Assembly (NCBI GenBank): GCA_963721075.1
Contig: CAVRHV010000006.1
Coordinates: forward strand, 310,001 to 374,000
DNA: 64,000 nt
From: DATFVA01 sp963721075
GTDB lineage: Bacteria; Bacteroidota; Ignavibacteria; Ignavibacteriales; Ignavibacteriaceae
Reading direction: 5' to 3'
This document shows, in pieces, positions 46,524-55,011 of this stretch. The notes below the pieces were generated by a model. The model did not search any database. It was not told the DNA's origin and saw nothing but the letters and a program-made list of their open reading frames with translations. Each line of letters starts with the position of its first letter. The stretch's first letter is position 1. The position numbers and the translations under genes were made by a program.

Positions 46524-46745
46524 TTAAGCTTTAACAGCCAATAAAATACAGATAACGAGAGCAAAGAAGGCGATACCTTCGATAAGTGCTGCAGCGATAA
46601 TCATTGCAGTTCTTATGGCACCTGCAGCTTCGGGCTGTCTTCCCATAGCTTCGAGGGCAGAACCAGCAAGTTTACCGATACCCAAACCGGCACCAATTAC
46701 AGCTATACCGGCGCCAATTCCTGCGCCTAACCATGCTAAATCCAT
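46524..46745 (-). CDS. atpE: ATP synthase c subunit
   Basis: A 73-residue hairpin of two transmembrane helices with a glycine-rich first helix (GAGIGAGIAVIGAGLGIG), the polar loop R36-Q37-P38 and the ion-binding carboxylate E56 in AALIEGIAFF. Multiple copies form the rotor ring. The residues after E56 (Gly-Ile) lack the Ser/Thr that accompanies sodium-binding c subunits, so proton coupling is more likely. Gene lies between atpB and atpF. Confidence 0.98.
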   Translation of the reverse strand: MDLAWLGAGIGAGIAVIGAGLGIGKLAGSALEAMGRQPEAAGAIRTAMIIAAALIEGIAFFALVICILLAVKA

Positions 46746-46787
46746 ATTAAATTCTCCTGATTGTTAAGTAAATAAATAATAGACTAT

Positions 46788-47630
46788 TTAATGTTCCTGG
46801 TGAACAGCCATCCCTATAAACAAGGATGTAAGTATTGTGAATATATATGCCTGAATTAAAGCAACCAGTAATTCAAGCAGGTAAATAAAAATTGCAAATG
46901 CTATGGATACGGGAGCAACAAAGGCTGTCTGTAAAATAAAAATCAGACCAAGCAGCGAAAGGATAACTACGTGTCCCGCAATCATGTTCGCAAAAAGACG
47001 AATACAGAGTGCAAAGGGTTTTGTAAATAATCCCAGGATCTCTAATGGGATAAGTATAATCAGAATCCAGGGAGGCATCCCCGAAGGGATAAGGCCTTTA
47101 AAGTAACCCCAGGCTCCATGACTTCTAATTCCACCCAGCTGAATAGCTATAAATGAGATACCTGCAAGTGCGGCTGTAACCGCAATATTACCAGTTATCG
47201 TTACTGCGTAGGGTATCAGTCCGAAGAAATTACTGAGTAAAATGAAGAAAAATACCGTCAGAAGATAAGGCAGAAACCGTTCGTAACCTTTTCCTATTGT
47301 TGGCTTAACTATTTCGTCCCTTACGAAAAGGACCGTAATCTCTACAATGTTGGATATGCCTTTGGGAATTAAGGAACTTTTATATTTCCGGGAAACGACA
47401 TAAAGAACCAAAAATAAAATCAGGGCAACCACCCACATAAAAAATATGTACTTGGTTATAGAAATATCTATACCGAAAAGCTCAAGATGAGGCAGTTGAA
47501 TGGAGAAAAATGGTTCAAAATCAAGGGTATGAGAATCCATTACATGATGAAGAATCCACCCGCTATCGCTTCCCCCGGCCTGTTTTAAGGTATCCGCGGC
47601 GCTTAATGTATCAATAACAGTATAGTACAT
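46788..47630 (-). CDS. atpB: ATP synthase a subunit
   Basis: A 280-residue membrane subunit forming the proton half-channels next to the c ring. The essential arginine is in FALCIRLFANMIAGHVV near residue 214; C-terminal ELLVALIQAYIFTILTSLFI is also conserved. An N-terminal periplasmic segment of about 50 residues (TLSAADTLKQAGGSDSGWIL) precedes the first helix, longer than in E. coli but usual in Bacteroidota. Starts eight bases after the AtpI-like gene. Confidence 0.97.
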   Translation of the reverse strand: MYYTVIDTLSAADTLKQAGGSDSGWILHHVMDSHTLDFEPFFSIQLPHLELFGIDISITKYIFFMWVVALILFLVLYVVSRKYKSSLIPKGISNIVEITVLFVRDEIVKPTIGKGYERFLPYLLTVFFFILLSNFFGLIPYAVTITGNIAVTAALAGISFIAIQLGGIRSHGAWGYFKGLIPSGMPPWILIILIPLEILGLFTKPFALCIRLFANMIAGHVVILSLLGLIFILQTAFVAPVSIAFAIFIYLLELLVALIQAYIFTILTSLFIGMAVHQEH

Positions 47631-47638
47631 AAACTGAA

Positions 47639-48016
47639 TCAGTAACTTCTTAAATTCAGGTAAATAATTTCAATGATTAAATAAAAAAAATAAAAAATGA
47701 GGATTGAAAATATAAAATTATTCTGATTTAATTCCAAGAAAACGAGGCAAATAAAAACCATAATGACGGTACTGAATAATCTTATCGACATCGCCCCTAA
47801 AGTGTTACGAATAAATGACTTATCGCTTTTCACCAAACCTTTCTTAACAAGCAACAATTCATATACAAAACCTATAAAAACCACCCCCCATCCTGCCATC
47901 CAGGCACTAAAGATATCCGAACGGAGGAGGCCGAAAATATTGAATAAAAACAGCCCCAGAGGGAATACAAGACTGCCTGCTGTCAGAAAAATTACAATAC
48001 GGCCTCTATTCGTCAT
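47639..48016 (-). CDS. AtpI-like membrane protein of the ATP synthase operon
   Basis: A 125-residue protein with four predicted transmembrane helices (residues 9-28, 38-55, 75-98, 100-120) and little else. Position between atpZ and atpB and the four-helix layout match the poorly conserved ATP synthase I/assembly proteins found at the head of atp operons. In known cases these help assemble the c ring. The start overlaps the atpZ stop by four bases (ATGA). Sequence identity to known AtpI cannot be judged by eye. Confidence 0.7.
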   Translation of the reverse strand: MTNRGRIVIFLTAGSLVFPLGLFLFNIFGLLRSDIFSAWMAGWGVVFIGFVYELLLVKKGLVKSDKSFIRNTLGAMSIRLFSTVIMVFICLVFLELNQNNFIFSILIFYFFYLIIEIIYLNLRSY

Positions 48017-48246
48017 TTGTCCGACTTTAAAACTGTCTTAATAAAGCTATAGAGGGCTGAGGCTATCCCCAGAAAGGAAAATGTAACCGTGAGCCAGGGG
48101 CTGGTACCGAATTTACCATCCAGCCAAATGCCCAGAAAAACCATCACTATCACAGTGACAGCCAGCTGAAGCCCCAGGCCGAGGTACGGACCATAATTTA
48201 CAGCAAAATTACTCCGGCCGTCCTCATTTTCATCCCTGTTTTTCAT
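48013..48246 (-). CDS. AtpZ/AtpI-type small membrane protein
   Basis: A 77-residue protein starting at ATG 48246; an in-frame upstream start at 48294 would lie inside the bactofilin gene. It has two transmembrane helices around LGLQLAVTVIVMVFLGIWLD and WLTVTFSFLGIASALYSFI. The GIWLDGKFGTSPW turn is the hallmark of the AtpZ family (magnesium/calcium-linked or assembly factor of F-ATPase; role not certain). It overlaps the bactofilin gene by 17 bases and the next gene by four. Confidence 0.8.
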   Translation of the reverse strand: MKNRDENEDGRSNFAVNYGPYLGLGLQLAVTVIVMVFLGIWLDGKFGTSPWLTVTFSFLGIASALYSFIKTVLKSDK

Positions 48247-48631
48247 TTGTCGGCGGTTTAGGCAGCTGAGGCGGATTGTTTGCTTCTTTTTCATTCATCT
48301 TACTTTGGCCGTCAAACTGGGCACCTGCTTCAACAACAAGGATTTTAGTAAGGATGTCGCCTTTCAGCACGGCTTTAGCTTCCAGTGTTAATTTATCTCT
48401 GGATTTTACGGTTCCTGTGACTTTGCCTCCAATTACAATCGCTTCTGCATTGATCTGACCACTCACATCGCCATTCTCGCCTACCGTAACATTTCCGTTA
48501 GCCGATATGTCGCCATTAACGGAACCATCCACACGCACATTGCCATTGCTAATAAGCTTTCCTTCTATTACAACTCCTGCGCTTATTATTGTCACTTCAT
48601 CCTTCCCTTCATTTGTGTTTCTTTGTTTCAA
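48230..48631 (-). CDS. Bactofilin (polymer-forming cytoskeletal protein)
   Basis: A 133-residue protein. The core (residues about 14-108) is a right-handed beta-helix built from short repeats such as VVIEGKLISNGNVRVDGSVN and GQINAEAIVIGGKVTGTVKS, typical of bactofilins, which form non-polar filaments and organise envelope synthesis. The C-terminus is a Pro/Asn-rich tail. It follows the M23 endopeptidase gene by 12 bases; this pairing with cell-wall hydrolases is known from shape-determining loci. Confidence 0.93.
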   Translation of the reverse strand: MKQRNTNEGKDEVTIISAGVVIEGKLISNGNVRVDGSVNGDISANGNVTVGENGDVSGQINAEAIVIGGKVTGTVKSRDKLTLEAKAVLKGDILTKILVVEAGAQFDGQSKMNEKEANNPPQLPKPPTNEKQG

Positions 48632-48643
48632 AGTAGTTCTCCT

Positions 48644-49498
48644 TTAATAGTTTATTAAAACCGTTTTGGGGTCTATAGGTTCACCATCTTTCCATACTTC
48701 GAAATGCAGGTGAGGACCCGTGGATATCTCGCCGGTATTACCGCTGAGTGCAATTGTCTCACCCTGAAGGACAGTTTCTCTTGCTCTTTTCAATAAGACA
48801 GAACAATGTTTATATACCGTAATATAACCATTATTATGGTTCAGAATCATCATGTATCCGTCTTTTGTTGTATAGTCGGCAAAAATTACGTAGCCATTCG
48901 ATGCGGCATAGACCGGGGTACCCGACTTTACAACAAAATCAATGCCCATATGTCCTTTTTCAGGATCAAAACCTCTGCTGACAAAACTATCTGCTGGTTT
49001 GATGAAATAGTAGTTTTTTCCCTGCTTTTCTTTTCCTCCCCAAATAAGCTCACTCACTACAGCGAAAATATTTCCACCATACGGGTTTTTCTTTCGCTGT
49101 GTTTTGACACTATCTTTGTCTTTTTCCGACGATTTAAGCAGTGTAGAATCCCCAAGACCTATAGCAAATTTAAGCTTTTCATTTGTACTTTTAAGATGTT
49201 CCAGTTCCCTGGTAACCTGATTTAACCTGTTGTTTAATTCATTAATTTTGGTAATCTCAGGCTTGGACAATCCGCTCCCGGGAAAAATCACATCCCGTAA
49301 AGGAGTCAGACCGAGTATAAGGAATCCGAGAATAGCAAAAGTAACGGTATAAAAAGCCATAAAACCAGCCACCTGGTATAATCCGAATTTATAGGTCTTT
49401 GTTTCAGCTTTTCCGAAATCCGGAAGAATTATGATTGAAAGCCCCTTTAAATTTTTTATTGAACTGATTGTTCTTTCGGCTTTTTCTTTTAACTTCAT
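48644..49498 (-). CDS. M23-family peptidoglycan endopeptidase, membrane-anchored
   Basis: A 284-residue protein: one N-terminal transmembrane helix (about residues 43-64), a coiled-coil linker (INELNNRLNQVTRELEHLKS), then a LytM/M23 domain with zinc ligands H183 and D187 (GHMGID), H231 (YKHCS) and H263/H265 (GPHLHFE). All metal and catalytic residues are present, so it should be an active cross-link-cleaving enzyme in the periplasm. The adjacent bactofilin gene suggests that the two cooperate in setting cell shape, as with LmdC/BacM-type pairs. Confidence 0.93.
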   Translation of the reverse strand: MKLKEKAERTISSIKNLKGLSIIILPDFGKAETKTYKFGLYQVAGFMAFYTVTFAILGFLILGLTPLRDVIFPGSGLSKPEITKINELNNRLNQVTRELEHLKSTNEKLKFAIGLGDSTLLKSSEKDKDSVKTQRKKNPYGGNIFAVVSELIWGGKEKQGKNYYFIKPADSFVSRGFDPEKGHMGIDFVVKSGTPVYAASNGYVIFADYTTKDGYMMILNHNNGYITVYKHCSVLLKRARETVLQGETIALSGNTGEISTGPHLHFEVWKDGEPIDPKTVLINY

Positions 49499-49519
49499 AA
49501 TGTATTGATGTATTAGCGA

Positions 49520-50152
49520 CTAGAACTTTTCAAGCAAATCCTCGAATTTTATTTTCCCTTCTCTTAAAAGAACGGGATTTGAATCACTGAGATCGATCAG
49601 AGTAGATGCTGTTATGAATGATTTCTTATCCGTATAAAAAATAGCATCAACTTCAGAACTGAATGTATCTTTGATCATGCTTATCTCACTGAGAGGCTCT
49701 TGATCACTCCTGTTTACACTGGTTGAAATAAGCGGCATTTTAATCTGCTGTAGTAGTTTCAAACAGAACCTGTGGTTAGGAATCCTGAATGCGGCCGTTT
49801 TTTGATTTAAGATACTTCTGGTCCTGCTGTTCAGGTTTAAAATTACAGAAACAGGATTAGGCCAGATAGCCAGAAGGAAGTCAAGGTGTTTTTCATTCTT
49901 TATATCAACATATTTTACGAGAGTATCAATGCCATCGATCAGAAGGATATATGGTTTTGAATCTCGTCTCCCTTTTATTGTATCGATTCTTTTTACAGCA
50001 TCTTCGTTAAAAGGGTTCGCTCCGAATCCGTAAATTGTATCTGTTGGATAGATAAAAACCGTCCCCTCCAGGTAATATTTTTTTGCCCGCGCTATGGCAG
50101 AATCAAGTTTTTTATCAATATTTATTAATTCAGGTAACATCGTCTCAGTCAT
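49520..50152 (-). CDS. L-threonylcarbamoyladenylate synthase (Sua5/YciO/YrdC family)
   Basis: A 210-residue enzyme of the YrdC fold, which makes threonylcarbamoyl-AMP from threonine, bicarbonate and ATP for the t6A37 tRNA modification. Signature regions: GTVFIYPTDTIYGFGANPF near residue 30, IKGRRDSKPYILLI (KGR..KP motif), and ISTSVNRSDQEPL for the nucleotide. The N-terminal DSAIARAKKYYLEG is typical. It lacks the extra Sua5 domain, so it resembles TsaC rather than Sua5. Its start overlaps the heptosyltransferase gene end by eight bases. Confidence 0.93.
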   Translation of the reverse strand: MTETMLPELINIDKKLDSAIARAKKYYLEGTVFIYPTDTIYGFGANPFNEDAVKRIDTIKGRRDSKPYILLIDGIDTLVKYVDIKNEKHLDFLLAIWPNPVSVILNLNSRTRSILNQKTAAFRIPNHRFCLKLLQQIKMPLISTSVNRSDQEPLSEISMIKDTFSSEVDAIFYTDKKSFITASTLIDLSDSNPVLLREGKIKFEDLLEKF

Positions 50153-51164
50153 TCATCATTTCCTTTATTTTTTGTATAACAGTGTCGGGTTTTAACTTAA
50201 AGCCGCATGCAAAATTGCCCAATGGACATTTATCAAAACCGTGAATTCCACAGGGTTTACAATATAAATCGTTAAAAGATAAAAAATAGCTCTTTTTATT
50301 ATAAGGATAAAAACCAAAATCAGGTACTGTTGAACAGTATAGCATCAGTACAGGAATATCAGCACACATACCGAGGTGAGCAGGAGCTGAGTCATTTGAA
50401 ATCAGTATTTTCGCACGACTGAGTAGTGCTATACTTTCTGCAAAGTTGAATTTACCTGCCACTGATATTATGTTCCCATTAATTCTTTCGGCAAATCCAT
50501 CGCAAATTTCTTTATCGCTCTCACCTCCTATAATAAAAACCTTTGCATACTCTTTAGATAAAAAACGAATTATTTCTTCCATATATTCAGGCGGGTATAT
50601 TTTGGTATTCCACACACTGCCCGGTGCTACCGCTGCAAAATCCTGACTAGTTTCGGATTCCCTTAGATAATCGGCTACTTTGTTTTCTGCTACCGAAGGA
50701 AGCTTTACCTGAGGCAACACTCTCCAGTTATTCTCCTCAATTGGATATCTGATTAATCGCAGATTCCGTTCAACTTCATGAGATGCATTCTCATATTCGG
50801 AAAGGTATTTATAAATATGCGGAAGACTATTGATATTAAAACCATAGGTTTCACTAACGCCGGATAACATTACCAGAATTGATGTCCTGAGCGACCTGTG
50901 AGGAGCATAAATTCTGGAATAATTATTCTGTTTAATGAATTTCGCAAATTTATATAAGCGATATAAATTTTTATGTTTACCTCTTTTATCAAACACATGA
51001 ACATGGTTAACAGCAGGTGAGAGACCGAAAATCTCCGTTGTTGATGGGATAGCGATTACATCAATCAAACTATCCGGATTAAGTTCTTTCAATTTTTGTA
51101 TCATCGGGAGTGTTAGAACCGCGTCACCGATAAATGCTGTTTGTATGACGAGAAATTTTTCCAT
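50145..51164 (-). CDS. Heptosyltransferase-like glycosyltransferase, family 9
   Basis: A 339-residue cytoplasmic GT9 enzyme. The start at 51164 is preferred: its ATG overlaps the stop of the acyltransferase gene by one base (TGATG) and gives MEKFLVIQTAFIGDAVLTLP, the usual N-terminus; an in-frame ATG lies four codons upstream. Later motifs: AVAPGSVWNTKIYPPEYMEE (substrate pocket), IGGESDKEI and LISNDSAPAHLGMCADIP near residue 255. Such enzymes add heptose or related sugars to the lipopolysaccharide core. It stands with an acyltransferase, fitting lipid A/core synthesis. Confidence 0.9.
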   Translation of the reverse strand: MEKFLVIQTAFIGDAVLTLPMIQKLKELNPDSLIDVIAIPSTTEIFGLSPAVNHVHVFDKRGKHKNLYRLYKFAKFIKQNNYSRIYAPHRSLRTSILVMLSGVSETYGFNINSLPHIYKYLSEYENASHEVERNLRLIRYPIEENNWRVLPQVKLPSVAENKVADYLRESETSQDFAAVAPGSVWNTKIYPPEYMEEIIRFLSKEYAKVFIIGGESDKEICDGFAERINGNIISVAGKFNFAESIALLSRAKILISNDSAPAHLGMCADIPVLMLYCSTVPDFGFYPYNKKSYFLSFNDLYCKPCGIHGFDKCPLGNFACGFKLKPDTVIQKIKEMMND

Positions 51165-52033
51165 CAGTATTTCCATCGTTTATGCATCCAGAACCACTGC
51201 TCGGGATGTTCCCTGATAAGTTTCTCCATATATTCTTTATGTCTTCTTGTTAGTTCTATAACTTTTTCGTCTTCGTTTTCAGGCAGATTTTCTTTATTCA
51301 CTTCAAATATTTCGGCTTTATATGAATAATCGTTTTGTCTTACCGGAATTCCATACATCAAAGGGGCGCCTGTTTTAATCGAAAGTAAAGCGGGGCCGGG
51401 GAAAAAATATGCAGGTCTTCCCAAAAAATCCAGTTTGATTCCATCCCGCGGACCTCTCTGATCAGCAACCATCGCAACTATATTTTTATCAAGAAGTTCT
51501 TTATATACCTGTCGAATTGAAATTCCCGAAGGAATTATTTTATTGATCCATTTTGTACGTGCTCTCTCAAGCCATTCAGTAACGTATGGATTCCTTTGAG
51601 GTTTAACAACGACGTGAAAAGGGACACCAATCTGAAGACTAACAGACAGTGCAATATATTCCCAGTTAGCGTAGTGTGCAGAGAGAAGGATTACCCCTTT
51701 GTTTTCTTTATATCGCTCTAAAATAAGATCAGCATTACTACAGAAAATCATTCTTTTCATCTGTTCACGACTCAACCACGGAATTGAAAGAATTTCAACC
51801 AGTGTGATTGAAAAACTTTTATAACAATTATAGGCTATTTTATTTATCTCCTGGCGGGATAACGAAGGAAAGGCATAAGACAAATTTTCAATTACAGTTT
51901 TTTTTCTTATTGGGATTATATAAAAGAAAAGAGCAGCAAGTGCAGAAGCCAGATGTCTGGCCGTTTTTAGTCCGGTTATCCTGAAGAGATAACTGAACAG
52001 AACAAAAAACATATATTCAATTAAATTCTGCAA
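51164..52033 (-). CDS. Lipid A biosynthesis acyltransferase, LpxL/HtrB-like
   Basis: A 289-residue membrane-associated acyltransferase. An N-terminal hydrophobic segment (about residues 6-22) anchors it. The catalytic HX4E motif is HYANWE near residue 118; later regions GIKLDFLGRPAYFFPGPALL and a closing QWFWMHKRWKY match the family. These enzymes add secondary acyl chains to Kdo2-lipid A. The GT9 gene follows with a one-base overlap, consistent with a lipopolysaccharide operon, and an LptF/LptG pair is elsewhere in the window. Acyl specificity is not deducible. Confidence 0.92.
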   Translation of the reverse strand: MQNLIEYMFFVLFSYLFRITGLKTARHLASALAALFFYIIPIRKKTVIENLSYAFPSLSRQEINKIAYNCYKSFSITLVEILSIPWLSREQMKRMIFCSNADLILERYKENKGVILLSAHYANWEYIALSVSLQIGVPFHVVVKPQRNPYVTEWLERARTKWINKIIPSGISIRQVYKELLDKNIVAMVADQRGPRDGIKLDFLGRPAYFFPGPALLSIKTGAPLMYGIPVRQNDYSYKAEIFEVNKENLPENEDEKVIELTRRHKEYMEKLIREHPEQWFWMHKRWKY

Positions 52034-52101
52034 TTCTGCCTGAAATAATTCAAAGTATCGCCTTTAAAATAATTAAGATATGTTGATATAAGAAAGGGAT
52101 C

Positions 52102-52130
52102 CAAAAAATGAAGGGGGATAAAAATCCCCC
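52102..52130 (-). terminator. Terminator after the first envelope GWxTD gene
   Basis: A perfect 7-bp stem (GGGGGAT with ATCCCCC) and AAAA loop, followed on the minus strand by a T-rich tract. It is six bases past the GWxTD stop and separates that gene from the lipid A operon. Confidence 0.85.
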
Positions 52131-52135
52131 GCAAA

Positions 52136-53503
52136 TCAGTGAGCGTTGATTTTTCTTTGCCAGTCAGGATCAGAAAGTTCTCCACGCTTAGTGGAATTTA
52201 TTAATGTATAATCTGAAAACCCTGTCAAATCAGCAAACACGAACATTACACCGCCTTCGAGGTCGTTATAACGCCAAACCTCATAAGGTTTTGTATCTAA
52301 CTGGTTAGGGTATCTCTCAATCTCACTCGGTTCACCATAAAGAAGCAATACCCGCCCCCTATCTGTCTTCCATCCTTTCTGCTGAATATTCGAATAAAGA
52401 TTATTTGCTTTCTTAACACGATCGAAATATTCCCTCTTATATTCGTTCACCGGGGTAGCCGGAGTCAAATCACGCGCCTTCCAGAAGTCGAATAAGAATT
52501 TCTTTTTTGCATCCTCACTTTTCAAAGCCTCCCATTGATCCTTTTCCTGTTTTGTTGCTACATATTTCGACTCATTAAAAGCCTGATCCAGTTCTTCTTC
52601 AGACATAGCAGCAAATTCAGAGGTAAGAACACTGTTATCTGCAAGTGCAACCGGGGTTGTATCGACTATGCCAGGATTATAGATAAATATCTTTTTGGAA
52701 GAATAGACCGTCAGATTTTTCGCACTATCTGTGGCAACATCCACAAGAGTATAGGCTCCCGAAGGAAATTTTGAAATATTGATGGCTCCTACATCAACCG
52801 CAGATTCTGAACTCCTTGGAAACAGTCTGGACTTATTGAAAACAGTTTTATTATTAGAATTAAGAAGTAAATGATCAACTTTCAGGTTATCGGATCCATC
52901 AGTACTCTGAAGATTATAAATTTCCGAATAGAAATATAGCACCGGGATTTCCTGACCGAAAATACCGCTGGGATTAGGAATAACCTCATAAGTGTTTTTG
53001 TAAAACATTGATTTTTCCTGATCAGAATGTGTGATCCTTGAAGCTATTTCAAGATCACTAATAGAAAATCTATCATCAGGCAGCTCAGATATTGTGATGG
53101 GAAATGAGAGACTGTCTAATTTGGTCAGATCATTTCCATCCATACCGGTTAACGTACATTGATATTCTCCCAGGGGAAGAATATAGGCTATATTTCCGGT
53201 AAAGGATTTCTGATGATTTGCTGATAAGGAATCGGCTATTACGTTTTCAAACTGGTAATTTTTATTTACAAGTGTGTCAGTCCCATCCTTATTAAGGATC
53301 TTTATATTAAGTATTCCCTTTACAGTCAACTGGTTATCAGTTTCTACCTGTTTAAGCTGAGGTTCATAAAATGAGTAATAAATTTCTATATAATTACTCG
53401 AGTCATTGTAAAAAAATCTGGAATAATCGAAATCAACTTTAAAGTTCTGGGCATTTAGAATGACTGTAAAAATTAAGACAAAAAATAAAATTAGTTTTTT
53501 CAT
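52136..53503 (-). CDS. GWxTD domain-containing secreted protein
   Basis: A 455-residue protein; the ATG at 53503 is chosen over an upstream GTG because it gives a clean signal peptide (residues 3-18, ending LNAQ). The N-terminal part is beta-rich (NFKVDFDYSRFFYNDSSNYI; FTGNIAYILPLGEYQCTLTG). The C-terminal domain has GWKTDRGRV at 377-385, then YGEPSEIERYP and PYEVWRYND, the GWxTD family hallmark. It is a close relative of the interrupted gene just upstream and of the copy in the sugar operon at 3721. Secretion to the periplasm or surface is likely; function unknown. A terminator follows its stop. Confidence 0.88.
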   Translation of the reverse strand: MKKLILFFVLIFTVILNAQNFKVDFDYSRFFYNDSSNYIEIYYSFYEPQLKQVETDNQLTVKGILNIKILNKDGTDTLVNKNYQFENVIADSLSANHQKSFTGNIAYILPLGEYQCTLTGMDGNDLTKLDSLSFPITISELPDDRFSISDLEIASRITHSDQEKSMFYKNTYEVIPNPSGIFGQEIPVLYFYSEIYNLQSTDGSDNLKVDHLLLNSNNKTVFNKSRLFPRSSESAVDVGAINISKFPSGAYTLVDVATDSAKNLTVYSSKKIFIYNPGIVDTTPVALADNSVLTSEFAAMSEEELDQAFNESKYVATKQEKDQWEALKSEDAKKKFLFDFWKARDLTPATPVNEYKREYFDRVKKANNLYSNIQQKGWKTDRGRVLLLYGEPSEIERYPNQLDTKPYEVWRYNDLEGGVMFVFADLTGFSDYTLINSTKRGELSDPDWQRKINAH

Positions 53504-53549
53504 ATTCAACACATATACTATAATTTAAAACACCTGAGAACGTTTCTCA

Positions 53550-54926
53550 TTAGAGAGCTCTTAATCTCCGTTCCCAGTTAGGATCATTTATTTCACCCCG
53601 TTTTGTAGAATGAAGCAACTGATAATTTGAAAGTCCTATAAGGTCACCGAAAACAAACTGAACCCCGCCTTCAATATCATTATAAAGCCATATCTCATAA
53701 GGTTTTGAATTACCCACACTGGGATACCTGTCAATTTCACTGGGTGGGCCATATGTTATATACACCCTTCCACGGTCGGTCATCCATCCCTCAATTTTGA
53801 TATTTCCGTATTTACGATTTGCGTAATCAATTCTCTTCATATACTCTTCGTAAAATTCATTTCTCGGAGTAGATGGATCCTTATCTCTGGTGCTCCAGAA
53901 TTTAACCAAAAATTCCCTCTTTGCATCCGCACCTGATAAGCTGTTATACTGGTCAATCTCATTATTAGATGCTATATATTTTGACCTGGCAAATAGATTG
54001 TCAAGTTCCTCCTCTGAAAGGGCATAGAACTGAGTGTTGATTGTTTTTGTATCCGCAATGGTAAGAGTATCCGGCTTAACTCCGGGATTATATACGAAGA
54101 ATTTTTTTGATGAAGTAAGACCATACTGCTGCAGACTGTCAATTAAAGAAACAGACAATGTATATGAACCTGTCGGAAGTTTACTGACATTAATACTTCC
54201 TACTTCCACTCTGCTATTTTCCGTATGAGTTAAATATGATCTTCTGTTAACAAAATATTTGGTGCCATTATTATAAACCCGCGTAATCAGTACCAGCGGA
54301 GCTCCCTCCGTAGCACTATTTAAATCGTACATTTCCAGGTAATAGAAAAGAACCGGTTGATTTTCACCGAAGATCAGATTAGGAACAGGTATAATTTCGT
54401 AGGTGTTTTTATAAAAAATGGACTCTTTATTATTACTTTCCGGTAAAATTCCCGAAGCAAGTTCAAGATTACTTAAACTGAAATTCTCATCCAGAATAGG
54501 TCTGACTTCTATTCTGTTCCGAATAACTCTTGGCATTCAAAGTATCCGGATAATTTGATCCGGTAAAAGTGCATTCATAAACACCCTCAGGAATGACAAA
54601 CTTCAGAACTCCTACCAGGTTCCGCTGTCAGACTTTCGGAATTATCATGGTCTATTTTTAAAGCGCCATTGTCTGTTAATGATTGCTTTGCCTGTTGAGG
54701 AATCAACAACAGAAATTTTCAGCAGACCATCCACATAAACAACCGAATCCTCTTTGGTCTTCTGCATTGAAGAAGTATCGAATAAATAATAGAACTCGAC
54801 TATATTTGAATCAGGATCAAATGCAAACTGGGCATAGTCAATATCGAATGATAATTTAGTCTGCTGTGCCGGGGTTAAAGTTAATCCCGCTATTATAAAC
54901 AAAATTATAAATCGAAACTTTCTCAT
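53550..54926 (-). pseudogene. GWxTD domain protein gene with three frameshifts
   Basis: The ATG at 54926 starts a signal peptide (ending TLTPAQQ) and a domain like that of the neighbouring GWxTD gene (FDIDYAQFAFDPDSNIVEFY). The frame ends at 54645 after RFKN. Two short segments in other frames, DHDNSESLTAEPG and LVGVLKFVIPEGVYECTFTG, continue the expected homology. From about 54510 a further frame runs unbroken to 53550, including GWMTDRGRVYITYGPPSEID. So about three indels lie in 150 bases, while the amino acids on either side stay family-like. Recent mutation or poor base quality are both possible. Homologous to the gene at 52136. Confidence 0.85.
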
Positions 54927-54952
54927 AATCAGAATTATCAATCTTAAAACAA

Positions 54953-54988
54953 TAAAAAACGGCACTTTTTACAATATAAAAAGTGCCG
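54953..54988 (-). terminator. Terminator after the PorV-like gene
   Basis: A perfect 12-bp stem (CGGCACTTTTTA with TAAAAAGTGCCG) and five-base loop, followed by a T-tract on the minus strand. It lies between the barrel gene stop at 55012 and the interrupted GWxTD gene. Confidence 0.9.
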
Positions 54989-55011
54989 CATCCCGAAAAA
55001 AGGCAATTCCT

